Of a stretch of 64,000 bases of DNA, positions 45,005 through 56,940 are shown piece by piece. Under the pieces are notes generated by a model, which did no database searches, was not told the DNA's origin, and was given only the letters and a program-made list of their open reading frames with translations. Where the stretch lies: contig OZ234493.1 in assembly GCA_965153455.1 (NCBI GenBank), positions 6,076,001-6,140,000 of the forward strand, in the 5' to 3' direction. Within the stretch, counting starts at the first letter, position 1; every line of letters begins with the position of its first letter. The position numbers and the translations under genes were made by a program. The stretch is from Sphagnum compactum (Eukaryota; Bryophyta; Sphagnopsida; Sphagnales).

Positions 45005-48000
45005 ATGGCGCGGTCCGTATATGCGGCTGTCATGCCGCTGCTGAAGTCGCCTTGCGAGGACTCTCTTCTGCTGTATCATCCTCCTGCTGCTGCTGTTCAC
45101 AACCGCAGCTTCAAAAACTTGCCGGATTCTTTTGTGGCGTGTCAATCCGTCGATAAATCGTGGAGCGGTTGTCGTGTTTCTTCGGATGGACGACTTCGGG
45201 GCGGCTGCCATTCCGATGCCTGGAATCGCCTATCCGCCTTGCTGCCGACCAGGCGCGTCGGACAGCCATTGCAGTCTTGGAGTACGTGTTTTTTTTTTCC
45301 GCTTTTTAGAGTACTCTTTTTTCCTCTCCTTTCCTTTGTTTGTTTGTTTGTTTTGTTTGTTTGTTTGTTTTTTTTTTTTTTTTCATTCTTTTTTCTTGAG
45401 CTCTCTGGATTAGGGAAATTACGGAATGTTGCGAACTTCCTTAAAAACACTTTCGGCAAGGCAGCAGAGTCGTAGGGATGAATGATGTCGATTCCTCGGC
45501 ATTTATGCCGGTGTGCGTGCTTTCGTGTGTTGTAAGGGAATGATGGTAAAAAGTCCAGTATCAACATGTGCAATGTGTTTGGAACACGATCGCTTTTTGG
45601 TCTAACTAAAAGTGCCTTTTTGGTCTCAAATATGACTGCATTTATTTTTAATCTTTGTGTTGCTGGTGAGAAAGATGCAGTGTGCACCTATTCTTTTTGT
45701 GCTGGAAATTGCAAGGTTATTGTGCAACAGTGGGCAATCTATGAGAACAGTAATTGTGAATGAAGTGATTCGTCTCATGAGAATTATGAAATGGAGCACT
45801 AGTCCTGTTGGGGCCTGGTAAATACCATACACAGTGCTCTTGAAGGTCTCTGAACATACCTCAGACTGTTGGTGTTGTTCACACTGCTCCTCTGTTTTTT
45901 TGGGTGGGGATTGGGAGTTCCTTGGGTTGTGGCTTCATCTTTGTCATATTTGCTGATATGTTGCCAGATGTGAAATCTATGTAATCTTATTATCAGATCA
46001 TTTCTCAATCCTCTTCAGGTTTACTTGATCCATAAGTATGGAGAATTTTGCAGTACTTTTTAAGATAATTAATAATAAAGCAAAATCATAGTTTGGGATA
46101 GAGAAAACTTGGTCCCCTGATCATTCTCACTGGAACTCTGGATTGTACCCTGTCATGGTTGCAATTCACATCTACAGGTCAATTTGGAGTCAACAGGAAA
46201 TAGGGTCTGAGGTTCTGTAGGTGAGCAATTCTTTCTTTTTTCAACTAATAACTTCAACTCTTTGGATCGTGGGAGAGTCTTGTGTCAAAATGGCAATGTG
46301 CAAAATAGCAACCTTTTAGATGTTTGTGTGCAATGAATCCTGTTGCAGCTCACTATTCCTGATAAGCCCTTCCTGGCAGATATGTACATGCGTTTTGTTC
46401 TTCTCTCCCATTGAATCTAGCAAATTCTTGTTTTGGAATATGTGGTGTATGTGCAGGGCATGTATGCACAGCATCTGGACATGGCAGCACTGGCAAAGCA
46501 GCACCAGATGAAGAAGATCCAAAAGCTGTACCTGATCAACTACCGGCCTCTGAGGGGGCTGAGGATGTACAACTCCAGGTATAGGTTACCACCCTGTCAC
46601 TACCACTTTCTGTATCTGGTGTAAATTACTGGTGCTGGGATCTTGTACTTATGTGTTTGGGTCAGAGGCTTCACATTTTCTTGTAGTTTCTCAGGCATTT
46701 AGTTTCATTTAGAGGAGTCCCCAGTTCATCATTTTTGAGGTTAGTTTGGACATTGTTGTGTTACCTTCAAAGTGTTGTTGTGGATATTTCTTTGTAATGT
46801 CATACATATGTTTTCCCAGTGACTTTAGTGGGTGTTCTGCATCCTAGCAGTGACACTGGTGTGCCTAAAGGATATGTTCAGGGTGCAGAAGGCCCTAACC
46901 ACTACCTTCTATGTTGCTTGTAAAGGGATCAGCTCAACTGGAATGAAGCTTACCCTTCCAGGCTTGTGGCGGCTTGAATGAGGATACTATTGACTATTTG
47001 ATTACCTATGTCTCTTGAGTGCTAGCCAACATCATCACCTTCCAAGTGTTGTTGTGGAGGTTTTTGTGCAATCTAATAGATCTTTTAGTTTGGATTCACA
47101 GATTCATGCATGCTGCACTTTTTCTGCATCAACCTTAGCATGCTGATTGGAGGCAGAGTAAGTCACTGAGAAGTTATATAGTGCAAGTTTAGAGCTTAAG
47201 TGCCCATTGATACCTACCATTTATTACTTAAATCTATGTCCAGCTTGGGTACTGAGTTTGTATCAGATTTTTATGTCTTGTATGGTGCAAGCCCCAGAAG
47301 TAAATGCCTGCACTTTGGTACTGTAATTCCAAGTTCTATCTGGTAGAATTCACTTGGACCAGAATATACTCTCTAGAGTTGATGTCTGTTATTACTTTGA
47401 AGAGTGATCACTCATAGAGATCCTCTTCCCCAGGGGAGGCTTGCTGGTAATGGATATTGTTTATGTGGTTCCAGGTTTGTTTGCAACATGGAAATGCTAA
47501 TTGTTTCATGACTCTGGTATGGAAGCTTTAATATGGCATCTTACAACTCGTAATTTGTCTGGACATGAACAGATTGGTGACACTCCAGTGGAACTGGATT
47601 GGCGGGCATTTCGTGCACAACTTGTTCAGTCAGAGAAGCCTGGAAGTAAAAGCATTGGTACCAAAAGTTCTGCAGCACATTGGGCACATCCAATCCTGGC
47701 ACCAGAAGCAGGGTGTGTGCTTATAGCAACTGAGAAATTGGATGGGCAACAGAACTTTGAAAGAACTGTGGTATTGCTGCTGAGCCCAGGCTCAAGTAAT
47801 CCAAGAGAGGGTCCATATGGGTTGATTCTCAACAGATCCCTATCGCGCCGCATCAAAGAGATCAAACTGAATGATTGGACTCTGGTCAAACATTTTGGCA
47901 ACTGTCAGGTATAACATGACTGCTTATCTTCTGGCAAGCAATGTAACTACAGTACAGAGCTTTTAAAGCATTTCCTTCGTAGCTCCCCTTCCCAGGGTGA

Positions 48001-48704
48001 TGTTCTGCATTACATTTTCATCCCTTTGAGTTCTTTTTGCTCATCTACAGTAGTGGTTTATTGTCCTTGGGTTGTCTTGGCCATGTTTTCCACTTTCTTT
48101 GTTCTTTTCCCATCCTTGTTTCAAGTTTATGGAAACATGATGCCCTTAAGCCTTGCAAGATGGTTGAGCTGCTCAATTATTACCATGCTAATATGTGCAT
48201 GTATTGAACTCTGAAGTCAGGAACATATGGTATCCCTTCAGGGTTCAGGATTTTCAAGTCTCTTATTGATCTGTTCAGCTTTCTCCAGAGTTATGTCTGT
48301 CAGTGTGGCAATAAAATGGAAATTTTGGTCCTCAGGCATATCTTGGAGGCCCCATGGATACAGAGGTATTTCTTCTGCTGCATGGTACCAGTGGCATACA
48401 GGGTTTTCAAGAAGTGATTCCTGGTGTGTACTATGGAACATCTGATGGCCTTGAACCTGTGGCTGAGTTTGCAAAGGGGGGAAACCAGTCTCTACCACAA
48501 GGATTTCGATTCGTGTTTGGCTATTCTGGCTGGGGCTATGATCAGTTGAAGAAGGAGATTGCTGCAGGTCTATGGTGTGTTGCAGCTTGTAGTTCTGACT
48601 TGATCACATCAGCTTCAACTGCAGGACTGTGGGAGGAAGTTTTACAGCTCATGGGGGGCAAGTATTTGGAGCTCAGCAAGAGACCACGGAGAAAACACTA
48701 TTAA
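45005..48704 (+). CDS. YqgE/AlgH (DUF179, UPF0301) family protein, probably plastid
   Basis: Exons are 45005-45281, 46457-46578, 47573-47908 and 48336-48704, in agreeing phases, 1104 nt, 367 aa. The first ~130 residues are Ser/Arg/Ala-rich and then acidic and low-complexity, as expected for a transit peptide and linker. The DUF179 domain follows: VELDWRAFRAQLVQSE, HWAHPILAPEAGCVLIAT, FERTVVLLL, EGPYGLILNR, then AYLGGPMDTEVFLLLH, VYYGTS, FRFVFGYSGWGYDQLKKEI, WCVAACSSDLI and LWEEVLQLMGG. Plant members are nuclear-encoded homologs of a bacterial family of unknown biochemical function. ATG 45005 sits in a good context after the CT-rich leader. Earlier in-frame ATGs (44621) would translate the CCAAT repeats and seem unlikely. 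Introns 1 and 2 contain repeats A and B. Confidence 0.88.
45800..46075 (+). repeat. Dispersed repeat family A, copy 3 (YqgE-like intron 1)
   Basis: Blocks are AATACCATACACAGTGCTC, CTGAACATACCTCAGACTG, TGTTGTTCACACTGCTCCTC, TGAAATCTATGTAATCTTAT with TATCAGATCA, and AGTATGGAGAATTTTGCAG with TACTTTTTAAGA. Same order and strand as copies 1 and 2. Confidence 0.75.
46865..47110 (+). repeat. Dispersed intronic repeat family B, copy 3 (YqgE-like intron 2)
   Basis: Has the 5' blocks GGATATGTTCAGGGTGCAG, TTTGATTACCTATGTCTCTT and GAGTGCTAGCCAACATC, then jumps to the end block TTGTTGTGGAGGTTTTTGTG with CAATCTAATAGAT. The middle part present in copies 1, 2 and 4 is missing, so this is an internally deleted copy. 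Confidence 0.75.
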
Positions 48705-50663
48705 AAGTTTGTCCCAGTCACATGTGTGTTCTCCAGGTTTGAACAAAAAGACTTTAAATGCATGGAGGATGCCATGGTTTGGGCAACAAAAGAGGAGAGG
48801 ATTCATTCGAAAGGGGTTGTGTGTTGCTTTCAATGGACTGCCCTGCCCTTGGAGGTAACTTTGTACAGTTGACTGGTACCTGAAATGTCTATTGTAATTG
48901 ATATCCAAAAATGGCTTCAAGGAAGTTGGAAATGGAAGCACACTTCTTTCAGGAAAGGAAGGTTGGATTTCCTCCACATCCAAGTCTGAGGATATGCACT
49001 CTCAGAAATCTCTAATAAGCACAGAAACCAGGCAAATTTTGGAGCTGATGAGCAGTGGTGGAGAGAGATCTCTGGGCTCAAAGAGTTATACTGTGTTTCA
49101 ATGATGCCAGTCTGGTGCTGCTGTTGGGGTTCAAGAGGTTGGAACTTCCAGCAATTGAGGGAATTGGTGATACATCAGCACATTTTCATGAGATGCAGAT
49201 GCATCATAACTCTTGGCTCCTCTGTTTTCTCAGACTTGTATGTCCTCAGTTCTTATTCAAATTCTGAGAACTGATGTTGGAAAAGGCAGGTGCTATATAG
49301 GTGCTCTAGGGAGGGCTATGACTCCCAAGACGGGATCAAATCGTGACTGAAGACATTGTGTCTTTTGTAAGATGGCTGTATATAGGAATGTGGGCACTGT
49401 AATCAAGGAAAAGTATGAATAATATTATGAGCTGATGAGACTTACATGTAAAACTATGAAGATATCTTTTGATCCTTCAAATGTACAAGATAGATGGAAC
49501 AATACATTGTCATAAGGAAAGGAAGGGATACAGCAGAACACTAGAATAGCTGAAACCAGGAGTGAAGTGGGAATAGTCTGTCAAACTGTCCTCCAAATGA
49601 AAGCTTTTTTCCTGATAAAATGTGCAGCTGTATCACAGAACACGAAGATGCCAGGCAGTGTTCCTGGTTTTCCAGCTGCATTAGGTCCTGTAGTTCTAAT
49701 TGGGGCACCTAGCAGTGCACCTTTTGCTCCACTAGATTAACAAGAACTTTACAGGGCAGGTCCTATCCAGGATTGCAGTTGGAGGCACTGTTGTCCAGAG
49801 CAAGAGAAGGAGGACATCTGTTTCCCACCGAAATCTTTGCAAAAGATTCAATTTGAGCTCTGGCATTTTGCAAAACTGAGCTTTGATCAGTTTGGGCCAA
49901 GTGCTCCCACCGGAAGATAGTTCAATGAGACAGCTGCTGTTGATCATGAAGGCAGGGGGCAACAACCATCTCAACACTGTCATGAAGGATGCCCCTTAGT
50001 CTAGAGTAACCTCATGGGATACCTTTTCTGTGTGATGACTATGTAGCAGCCTTCCATTTGCAGTTCTCATGAATGGTGACTGTTGTTGAGTATCTTTGGA
50101 GAAATTGTGTTCACCAAAGGTTGAGATTTCTCACTTCTAGGCCCCACGAAACAAAAATCCTTCACAAAATGTTGTTGGATTAAGAATTTTAAATTAGGTC
50201 ACCTCTCTCAATATATTGTTCAAAGTGGGATTGAGCTTTTTAGTTTTTATGTAATCCAATTGTGAGAAAATCATTTTAATTTTTAATTAATTTTTAAAAG
50301 ACAAAATAAATTTATAAATTTAATAACTTTGCTCAATTGGTTTGAAATTTGTGGAATGACAAATGTGCACATCATCTTGTTGTTGAGGGCTTTCAAGTAT
50401 ATAAAAACAAAGCAAAAGGATCTCATAGTTTGGGAAGGTCAGAGATGTCAGGGGCATGAAAACTACAAAAACAAAAAGACTTTCAAAATATATGGGAAAA
50501 CAAAAAAAAATGTAATGTGCAAGACAAAAGTTTAATTAAAATTTTATTCTAATAACATATAAAACATGAAAATGAATTGAACAAAATTATGGTGTAAATT
50601 GGGTATATGATATTTATATGAGTATGGATATTGAAGAAAGGTAAAACCGACCTTTTAGGTATA

Positions 50664-50688
50664 AAACCCTAAACCCTAAACCCTAAAC
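50664..50688 (-). repeat. Interstitial CCCTAAA motif array (three units)
   Basis: Three consecutive CCCTAAA units in AT-rich intergenic DNA, the opposite strand orientation to the array at 32241. Confidence 0.85.
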
Positions 50689-51479
50689 AATACTAACTTA
50701 ATACCAATATTTTTAGTCTAATATGTAACATGAAATACATATTTGCCTTTACACCAATATCAATGCCAAGTTCACATCAATATTGGCATGTTTTAGGATT
50801 TACGCAAGTTCATGTCCACATTATATTATAGGTCATGTTTTAGGGTTCACATATTTGAAATTTCAAGTTTTGTTGGAATCACAATTGGAACAACTTGATG
50901 GGGGAAACCAATTTTCTTTTCAAAATTGAAATAGAACTTTTAAAACACAAATGTTGTCCCCCTTTTAAATAGGTTCAAGCTTTTTAAGTAAATAAATTTA
51001 AAAATATTAAAAATTAATATAATATTCCCCCTACATTTTAAGTAAGTTATCGTATTTGTTGTGATTGATTTTGTACATTATTAGTTTTCCATAATCTCCG
51101 TTTTGAATTGTGTGCACTAATGGAACAAACTAATATAGGTACTACATAATTTTATAACTAATAAAAATAAGAAATAGTGAAAATTTTGAAATTCATTTCC
51201 AGCAAATTCATATGCTTTTTTGAGAAAAAAGTTAGTGAAAAATGGATTTAATATTCTTTTAAAAATATTTTTCAGATTTCTATACATGGTTTAAGTGGGT
51301 AGCCAAAAACATATAAGGATTTTTTTTAGAAAATTCCTTTCTTTTTTTTTACTAGCCAAATTTGGCTAAATCGGCTTATGAATTATCACCACCCTGGCTA
51401 CATCACGAAATTGGGAAAAGGAAAAAAAAAAGAAAAACTTTGCTGGGATCATATCCAATCCCAAAATAGGCCAAAGGAA

Positions 51480-51960
51480 AAGAAAATTAGTTTTCTTCTT
51501 TTTTCCCCCTTTTCTTTTCTTCTCATTCTCTTCTTCTCTTTTTCGCAAAGGCAAAAAAAGAAAACAAAAAACAAAATAATAATAATAATTCTTTCTCCCT
51601 GTTCGTCTTTTCATTCTCTTCTTTTCCTTTTTCGCAAAAGACAAACAAACATCTTTCTTCTTCTTTCGGCTGCTTCTTCTTCTTCTCATTCTCTTCTTTT
51701 ATTTTTAGCAAAAGTAAGAATAAAATCTCTCTCTTGTTTCTTCTTCTCATTCTCTTCTTTTCTTTCTGGCAAAAGCAAAAACCTTTCTCTCTCTTTTTCG
51801 TGTTCTTATTCTTTTCTTTCCTTTTCTTTTCTTTTTGGCAAAACTAAAATCCAAACCTTTATTTCTCCCTTTTTCTTTCTTCTCATTCTCTTCTTTTCCT
51901 TTTCGCAAAAGGAAAAACAAGATCTTTCTTCTTCTTCTTCTCTCTTCTTTCCGCTTCTTC
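51480..51960 (+). repeat. Polypyrimidine tandem array with GCAAAAG linkers
   Basis: Six diverged units of about 58-87 bp each have a core TCTCATTCTCTTCTTTT followed by a TTTTYGCAAAAG-like block and a short A-rich spacer. Core positions are near 51523, 51610, 51684, 51745, 51803 and 51880. The long open frame across it (51378-52088) is compositional, with repeated Ser/Phe/Leu tracts, and I do not call it a gene. Confidence 0.75.
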
Positions 51961-52099
51961 TCTCTCCTATCTGTCGTCGCTCGCTGCTGGGTGTCTCGAG
52001 GATTGCGACGAGGCAGCGACGAGAGGGGGGAAGAGTACAAATCCTGAAGATTTGGCTGTCGTCTCATCAACCTGGAGAGATGGATTAACAATCTACAAC

Positions 52100-52142
52100 T
52101 ACAAAGAAGAGAATGAGAAGAAGAAGAAGAAGAAGAAGAAGA
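52100..52142 (+). repeat. (GAA)n tract beginning with an inverted copy of the polypyrimidine core
   Basis: AAAGAAGAGAATGAGAAG at about 52105 is the exact reverse complement of CTTCTCATTCTCTTCTTT in the array upstream, then (AAG)n follows. Transcribed together, the two could pair. Confidence 0.75.
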
Positions 52143-52566
52143 GGAAGAATCAAATAGATTTCGCTTCTTTCTGTCACGAATTGCAGAAGTTTCAGTCACC
52201 TGAGCAGCAGGTAGGCACTTCGGTTTTGTTTTGGTTGATTCCCTCCATTTTGTTCCATTTGGTTGCTGAATTCGAAATCTGTTTGCAGTCAGAGTCTTTT
52301 CTTGCTGCCGGTATTCCTCTCTGTGCAGCTGTTTTAGAACCGGACCGGGAACAACAAACAAAACTGTCATCTTGAACTATTGTTGCAAGAGAGACAGAAG
52401 GGAAGTCTTTTTTGGTTTTTTGTTGTTGGAGGATTGTGAAGTGAGTATGAGAGTTTGTGTGTGTGTGTGTGTGTGTGTTTTTTTCCTTGCTTAGCTCGTG
52501 TTTTGTTGTGCGCGAGATTTTGAAGTGTGTAATTTTTAGGGTTCTTGGTGGTGACAGGAGGTAACA

Positions 52567-55500
52567 ATGTCAATGGAGTCATTGACAGCTTCAGCAGTGC
52601 GTTGCAATCCTGCATCAAAGACCATGCGTGTAATGACCTCTAGCAGCACTTCTTCTTCTTCTTCTTTGGCATTCGTTAGAATACCTTGTTCTTCGGGAAG
52701 CCTCACAAGATTGAAGCTCATGATGATCAATAATACTGAGAGAACTTCGGTCTCGTGCTCTGCCTTAGAGGTAATTCTTGGGCAATAACCTCCATTGTCA
52801 ATCCCTCTTTTTTCTGTGAGAGACAATGTGGGGTAATGTGTTTCTTGCCATACTCAGTTTTTTTTCTCCTCTTCTGGTTCTATTATCAGCCAGAAAGTGA
52901 GGAATCCTCAAGTCAGAATGCTGTTCCAGAGGTTTTGGAGTTTCAACCACATAGCAACATGCCAGTGATGCCACCGGAGTGGAGAGAGCGAGAGGAGAAG
53001 CGGAAAGCTGAAGAGGCACTGAGGAATACACAAGGCATCACCATACGGAGACGACCTCCCACTGGCCCACCATTACACAATGTTGGTCCTTTCCAGTTCA
53101 AGATCCAAAGCGAGGGTAACACACCCCGCAATATTTTGGAGGAAATTGTGTGGCACAAGGACTGTGAAATAGCACAGGTCTTGCTTCCAAAACCATCTCA
53201 GCAATCTTTAGGGTTAGATTCAAAAATTTGGCAATTGGAAATTCTTCTGGTGCAATATGCTGCCTCTTTTGATTAATCAGTCAGGTAAAGCAAGAAGTCC
53301 CGATTCAGCAAGAAGGTGATGCCATCTGGAATTTGGGTTCAAGCCAAGTTGTGCAGATATCTTGTCAGATATACTTCAGTGTGATGCTGTCGAGGGTTCC
53401 TTAGGTAGCTGAGGGTGATGATGGCTTGTATGGATATTGTGCTGCTGAGACAGAGATAGAGAGTGTGCTTGGTACTGCTCCCTTTGGATCCTTTTTTCTC
53501 ATAGAATTGCTTGCCAATGCAAAACTGTTGATTGTAGCATGTGTGATCACAACTGGGTTGATTGGCTAATACATCGAGTTTGCATGCATATTTGGTGCAT
53601 GTCCAATCCAAATATGTAACTCTCCCCCCTTTCTGCAGGGATGTTATGGTCTCTGAGGCTTTGCCTGGAGTGTTAGGGATTATGAGCAGCTGCTTATGGA
53701 TTAGGGTTACAAAGATGGCCTGCATTGTCATGAATTTTTGGTAGCTTGGCCAAAAGAAGATGAACTCCTGCTTGACTCATTTGATTTGTATGCAGATGAA
53801 GGAGAGGACACCTCTCACTGCATTAGCAAAGGCAATGGCAGGTGTTGCTCCAACAAAGGATTTTGTTGGCACGTTGAAAGCGAGGGCAGCGGAAACAGAG
53901 CGACCAGCTCTGATAGCTGAAGTGAAGAAAGCATCCCCAAGTCGAGGCGTGATCCAACAGAACTTCGATCCGGTAGTGAATTTGTTCATCTGAGCCTTGA
54001 TCGTCTTCCTCTTCTGATTGCATTTCAGTATTTCCTCTTATAAGTAAACTCATAAAATTTGTAGTACCTTACCCTATGAGCTGCACACAGGTGAGGATTG
54101 CACAAGCATATGAAAAGGGTGGTGCTGCTTGTTTAAGTGTGCTCACAGACTCAAAGTACTTCCAGGGAAGTTTTGAGAATCTGGGTCTTATTCGTGCAGC
54201 TGGGATTCAGGTACTCAGAGTTTTCTCTTTCATCTGACAATTTTGTTGTGACTGCAAATTGAGGATTTTTTCTGAGATGCATAGAACACTTGTATCACAA
54301 TAGTCATAGCTCTATCACATAGGATGCCATGTGCATTCGCACTGACTGCTATGTTGGTCTGAATGTGACTTGCAGTTAAGAGGTTCCTGTTTTTGGGTTC
54401 TGATCTTTGTTCAGTTGAGCTTGTGCAGTGCCCTCTTCTGTGCAAGGAGTTCATTATTGATGCGTGGCAAATCTACAAAGCGCGGGTTAGTGGTGCTGAT
54501 GCTGTACTTCTCATCGCTGCAGTTTTACCTGACCAGGATCTGACTTACATGACCAAGATTGCCAAAGCTCTTGGAATGGCTGCCCTCATTGAGGTTGGTG
54601 ATTATGTGGTGAATGTTGTCTCTCTGTTTCAGAGAATACTGTTTTTGCTCTTCTTTCTCTGTGATTTAGCCTAACCCTAAACTTCATGTTCTAGACATCT
54701 CAGTTTTGTTGCTTCATTTGTTTTATCCCAGTCACTTTCTTATATTGCAAGAAGAGGAATCACAATTCTACAAGTGAAGTTCTAAGTTTTATTCTGGCTG
54801 GAAACTATTTCTCAATGCAGGTGCATAGCAAGAGAGAGATGGAGCGAGTGCTGGGTTTGTCAGGTGTGGAGCTCATAGGCATCAACAATCGCAGTCTGGG
54901 TATGTTTTCTGGGCCCGAATTCTGTCAAAACAAAACCTGCTCTCCTCTAATATCCTTCTTGAACTTAGAGTTCTCTGCTAGTTTCATTTTGCATACCAAG
55001 AATGAACTTTCCTATTGTATGTCACCCCAATCCTTAGTCAACTTACACAGGGGATACATTCCCTTGGTCTGTGCCTCCTGTTCAAAGAGAAGAACAATCT
55101 GGATGATCTGCCAAATCTGCTTATCTAAATTAGGTTAATGCATGATTTGAAAGAGAACAATCAGTCTGTTTGACTTGAATCCAATGGGTAGATTCAGGTG
55201 CAATCCAATGATCTGGATGCTGGTTGGTTTTATACACAGTTAGTGTCACTGTACCAAAGGCAGTGTTACTGAGGTTTGCTGAACATTGGTGTGGTGCTGC
55301 AGAGACATTCAAGGTTGATATAAATAACACAGTGGATCTTCTCAAGGGAGAGACAGGGCAAACCATCCATGAGAGGGGCATTGTTGTAAGATTCTGCCCT
55401 TGGAGAGTTTCAGTGGTATCTGGTTCATTAAATATTTGTGGATGAGTAGTAGAGTGTGACTGCAATTTTTTCTAGGTGCAAAGATAGCTCTCTCACTAAG

Positions 55501-56263
55501 AACTTTATCTGTATGGTTGTGAAATGCACAAGATTTTGCAAGGTACAACAGCCATTACAGAATCAGTGAATTGTGTACCAGAGTAAAGCAGTCAATTAGG
55601 CTGATGGACCTGGCGCAGGCACTTCACAACATTAATATCATAGATGGACCGTAGTTTTTCTTCTCAATCAAGTTCAGCAAGCAACATTTTTCTTTGGCTC
55701 GTATATGTAGGTAATTAACTTACAGCTGAGACCGGTGGGTTACAGGTCGTGGGTGAGTCTGGTTTGTTCACACCAGAGGACATAGCACTTGTCCAAGCTG
55801 CTGGTGTTGGTGCTGTAAGTTCACTGCATTTCACTTGTTCTGGTATCCTGTGGCCCCAAATTCATGTCAACAAAATCCATTTCAACCCACAAATCCATTT
55901 CAAAAATCACAGACCAAACCATGAAGTATTCTGATAGATAATGGAAACATAGACTTGCTGCTTTTTACTGAGAAGCAAAATTTAGAGTGCTCTGGTTAGG
56001 AGAAATTGGCCATGAAGTTTGCAGTAATCAGTTCATAGATTCTTTTTGAGACTTTCAGTGACTCTGTCACAATTTGGTTGTGTGTTTCAATAATCACCTA
56101 TGGCAAACAAAATGTTCACAGAAAGGAAGAGGGATGGGCTTGACAGGTGTTGGTGGGAGAATCACTGGTGAAGCAGGATGACCCATGCGCAGCCATTGCA
56201 GGTCTCTATGGCAAAGACATTTCCCGAAAGATGAATAACGAAGTAACCCTTCCTGTGGCATGA
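52567..56263 (+). CDS. IGPS: Indole-3-glycerol-phosphate synthase, plastid (TrpC-type)
   Basis: It closes the indole ring in tryptophan synthesis, converting CdRP to indole-3-glycerol phosphate, in the plastid. Exons are 52567-52770, 52890-53177, 53796-53972, 54091-54210, 54429-54593, 54821-54899, 55303-55385, 55746-55814 and 56147-56263, 1302 nt, 433 aa, phases consistent. The first ~70 residues are Ser/Thr-rich (transit peptide). The (beta-alpha)8 barrel follows [15 protein letters not shown]. Expected catalytic residues, by analogy with archaeal IGPS, are present: E206/K208/S211 in [13 protein letters not shown]269 in LLCKEF, E318 in ALIE, Asn340 in GINNR, and E376/S377 in VVGESG. The phosphate-binding end [10 protein letters not shown] is intact. 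Free-standing as usual in plants, not fused to anthranilate pathway partners. Looks functional. Confidence 0.96.
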
Positions 56264-56797
56264 GTCCTTCTGCACCAACTGTCCAAGTGCCACTCCTGAA
56301 GCGTTTGTAAGATCAAAAGCATTTCATTGCATTGATCACGGTTGGCTGATTTAAGATTTAGCATGCACACAGGTTCTATGTGGGGATTAAGAGATTCTCT
56401 AAAGATAATATGATTTTGACCACTACTGTGGTCTCTGGCTTTTTGTTGGAGAAACAGAGAAACAGGGAACTCCCATTTGTAACGTTTTTACTTCTCTACT
56501 TGTGTCAAATTTGCACAATTAGTAGCTGAAGGTTGTACTGCTAGGTTGAGCACTTTTCTCTGAAATGAATCAAATGAGTCAGTGTCACTTTGCCCAGTTT
56601 TGGGAGGCAATGTTTATGAGAGCTCCAAATTGTGATATCAAAGCACTTGCTGCAGAAGATTTGATAACCTAACCCCTGATGTCAAATGAAAATGTTGTCT
56701 GCTTATCAAATTGCAAGAATGTGTGAAGGGTCTCACCTCAAATACAACTGTTTTATGGGATTCATGAAAGAAGGTTGCACTGATGTGGGCACATTAG

Positions 56798-56922
56798 ACC
56801 ATGAGAGCGAGAGAGAAGGTTCTGTTGTGAGTTCATTGCACCATTAGGAGAGAGAAAGTTTCACTGTCGTGATCACAGTGCACCATAGGAGAGGGAAGGT
56901 TGCACCATGGTGAGCACCAAGG
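56798..56922 (+). repeat. Three tandem 41-42 bp units
   Basis: Units 56798-56839, 56840-56881 and 56882-56922 each begin ACCAT, carry AGGAGAGRGAAGGTT-like sequence and end in a GTGA..(T)CA block. A partial fourth unit may precede at 56767. Confidence 0.8.
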
Positions 56923-56940
56923 AGTGTTCAAGAGTGGGGT

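Larger units (their letters stand above)
48705..52566. other. YqgE-like 3' region, AT-rich spacer and IGPS 5' region
   Basis: 48705-50150 is GC-balanced but shows no recognisable gene. 50160-51370 is AT-rich. It contains a CCCTAAA cluster at 50664-50688. 51480-51960 is a polypyrimidine repeat array. About 51960-52390 resembles an IGPS upstream or untranslated exon region, followed by a possible 5' UTR intron with a (GT)n tract at about 52456-52478. Confidence 0.5.

Noticed and set aside
51378-52088. Open reading frame of 236 codons upstream of IGPS
   Set aside because: It is the translation of the polypyrimidine repeat array (Ser/Phe/Leu tracts repeated with the DNA unit), with no recognised domain. 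The same DNA gives long frames on the other strand too.
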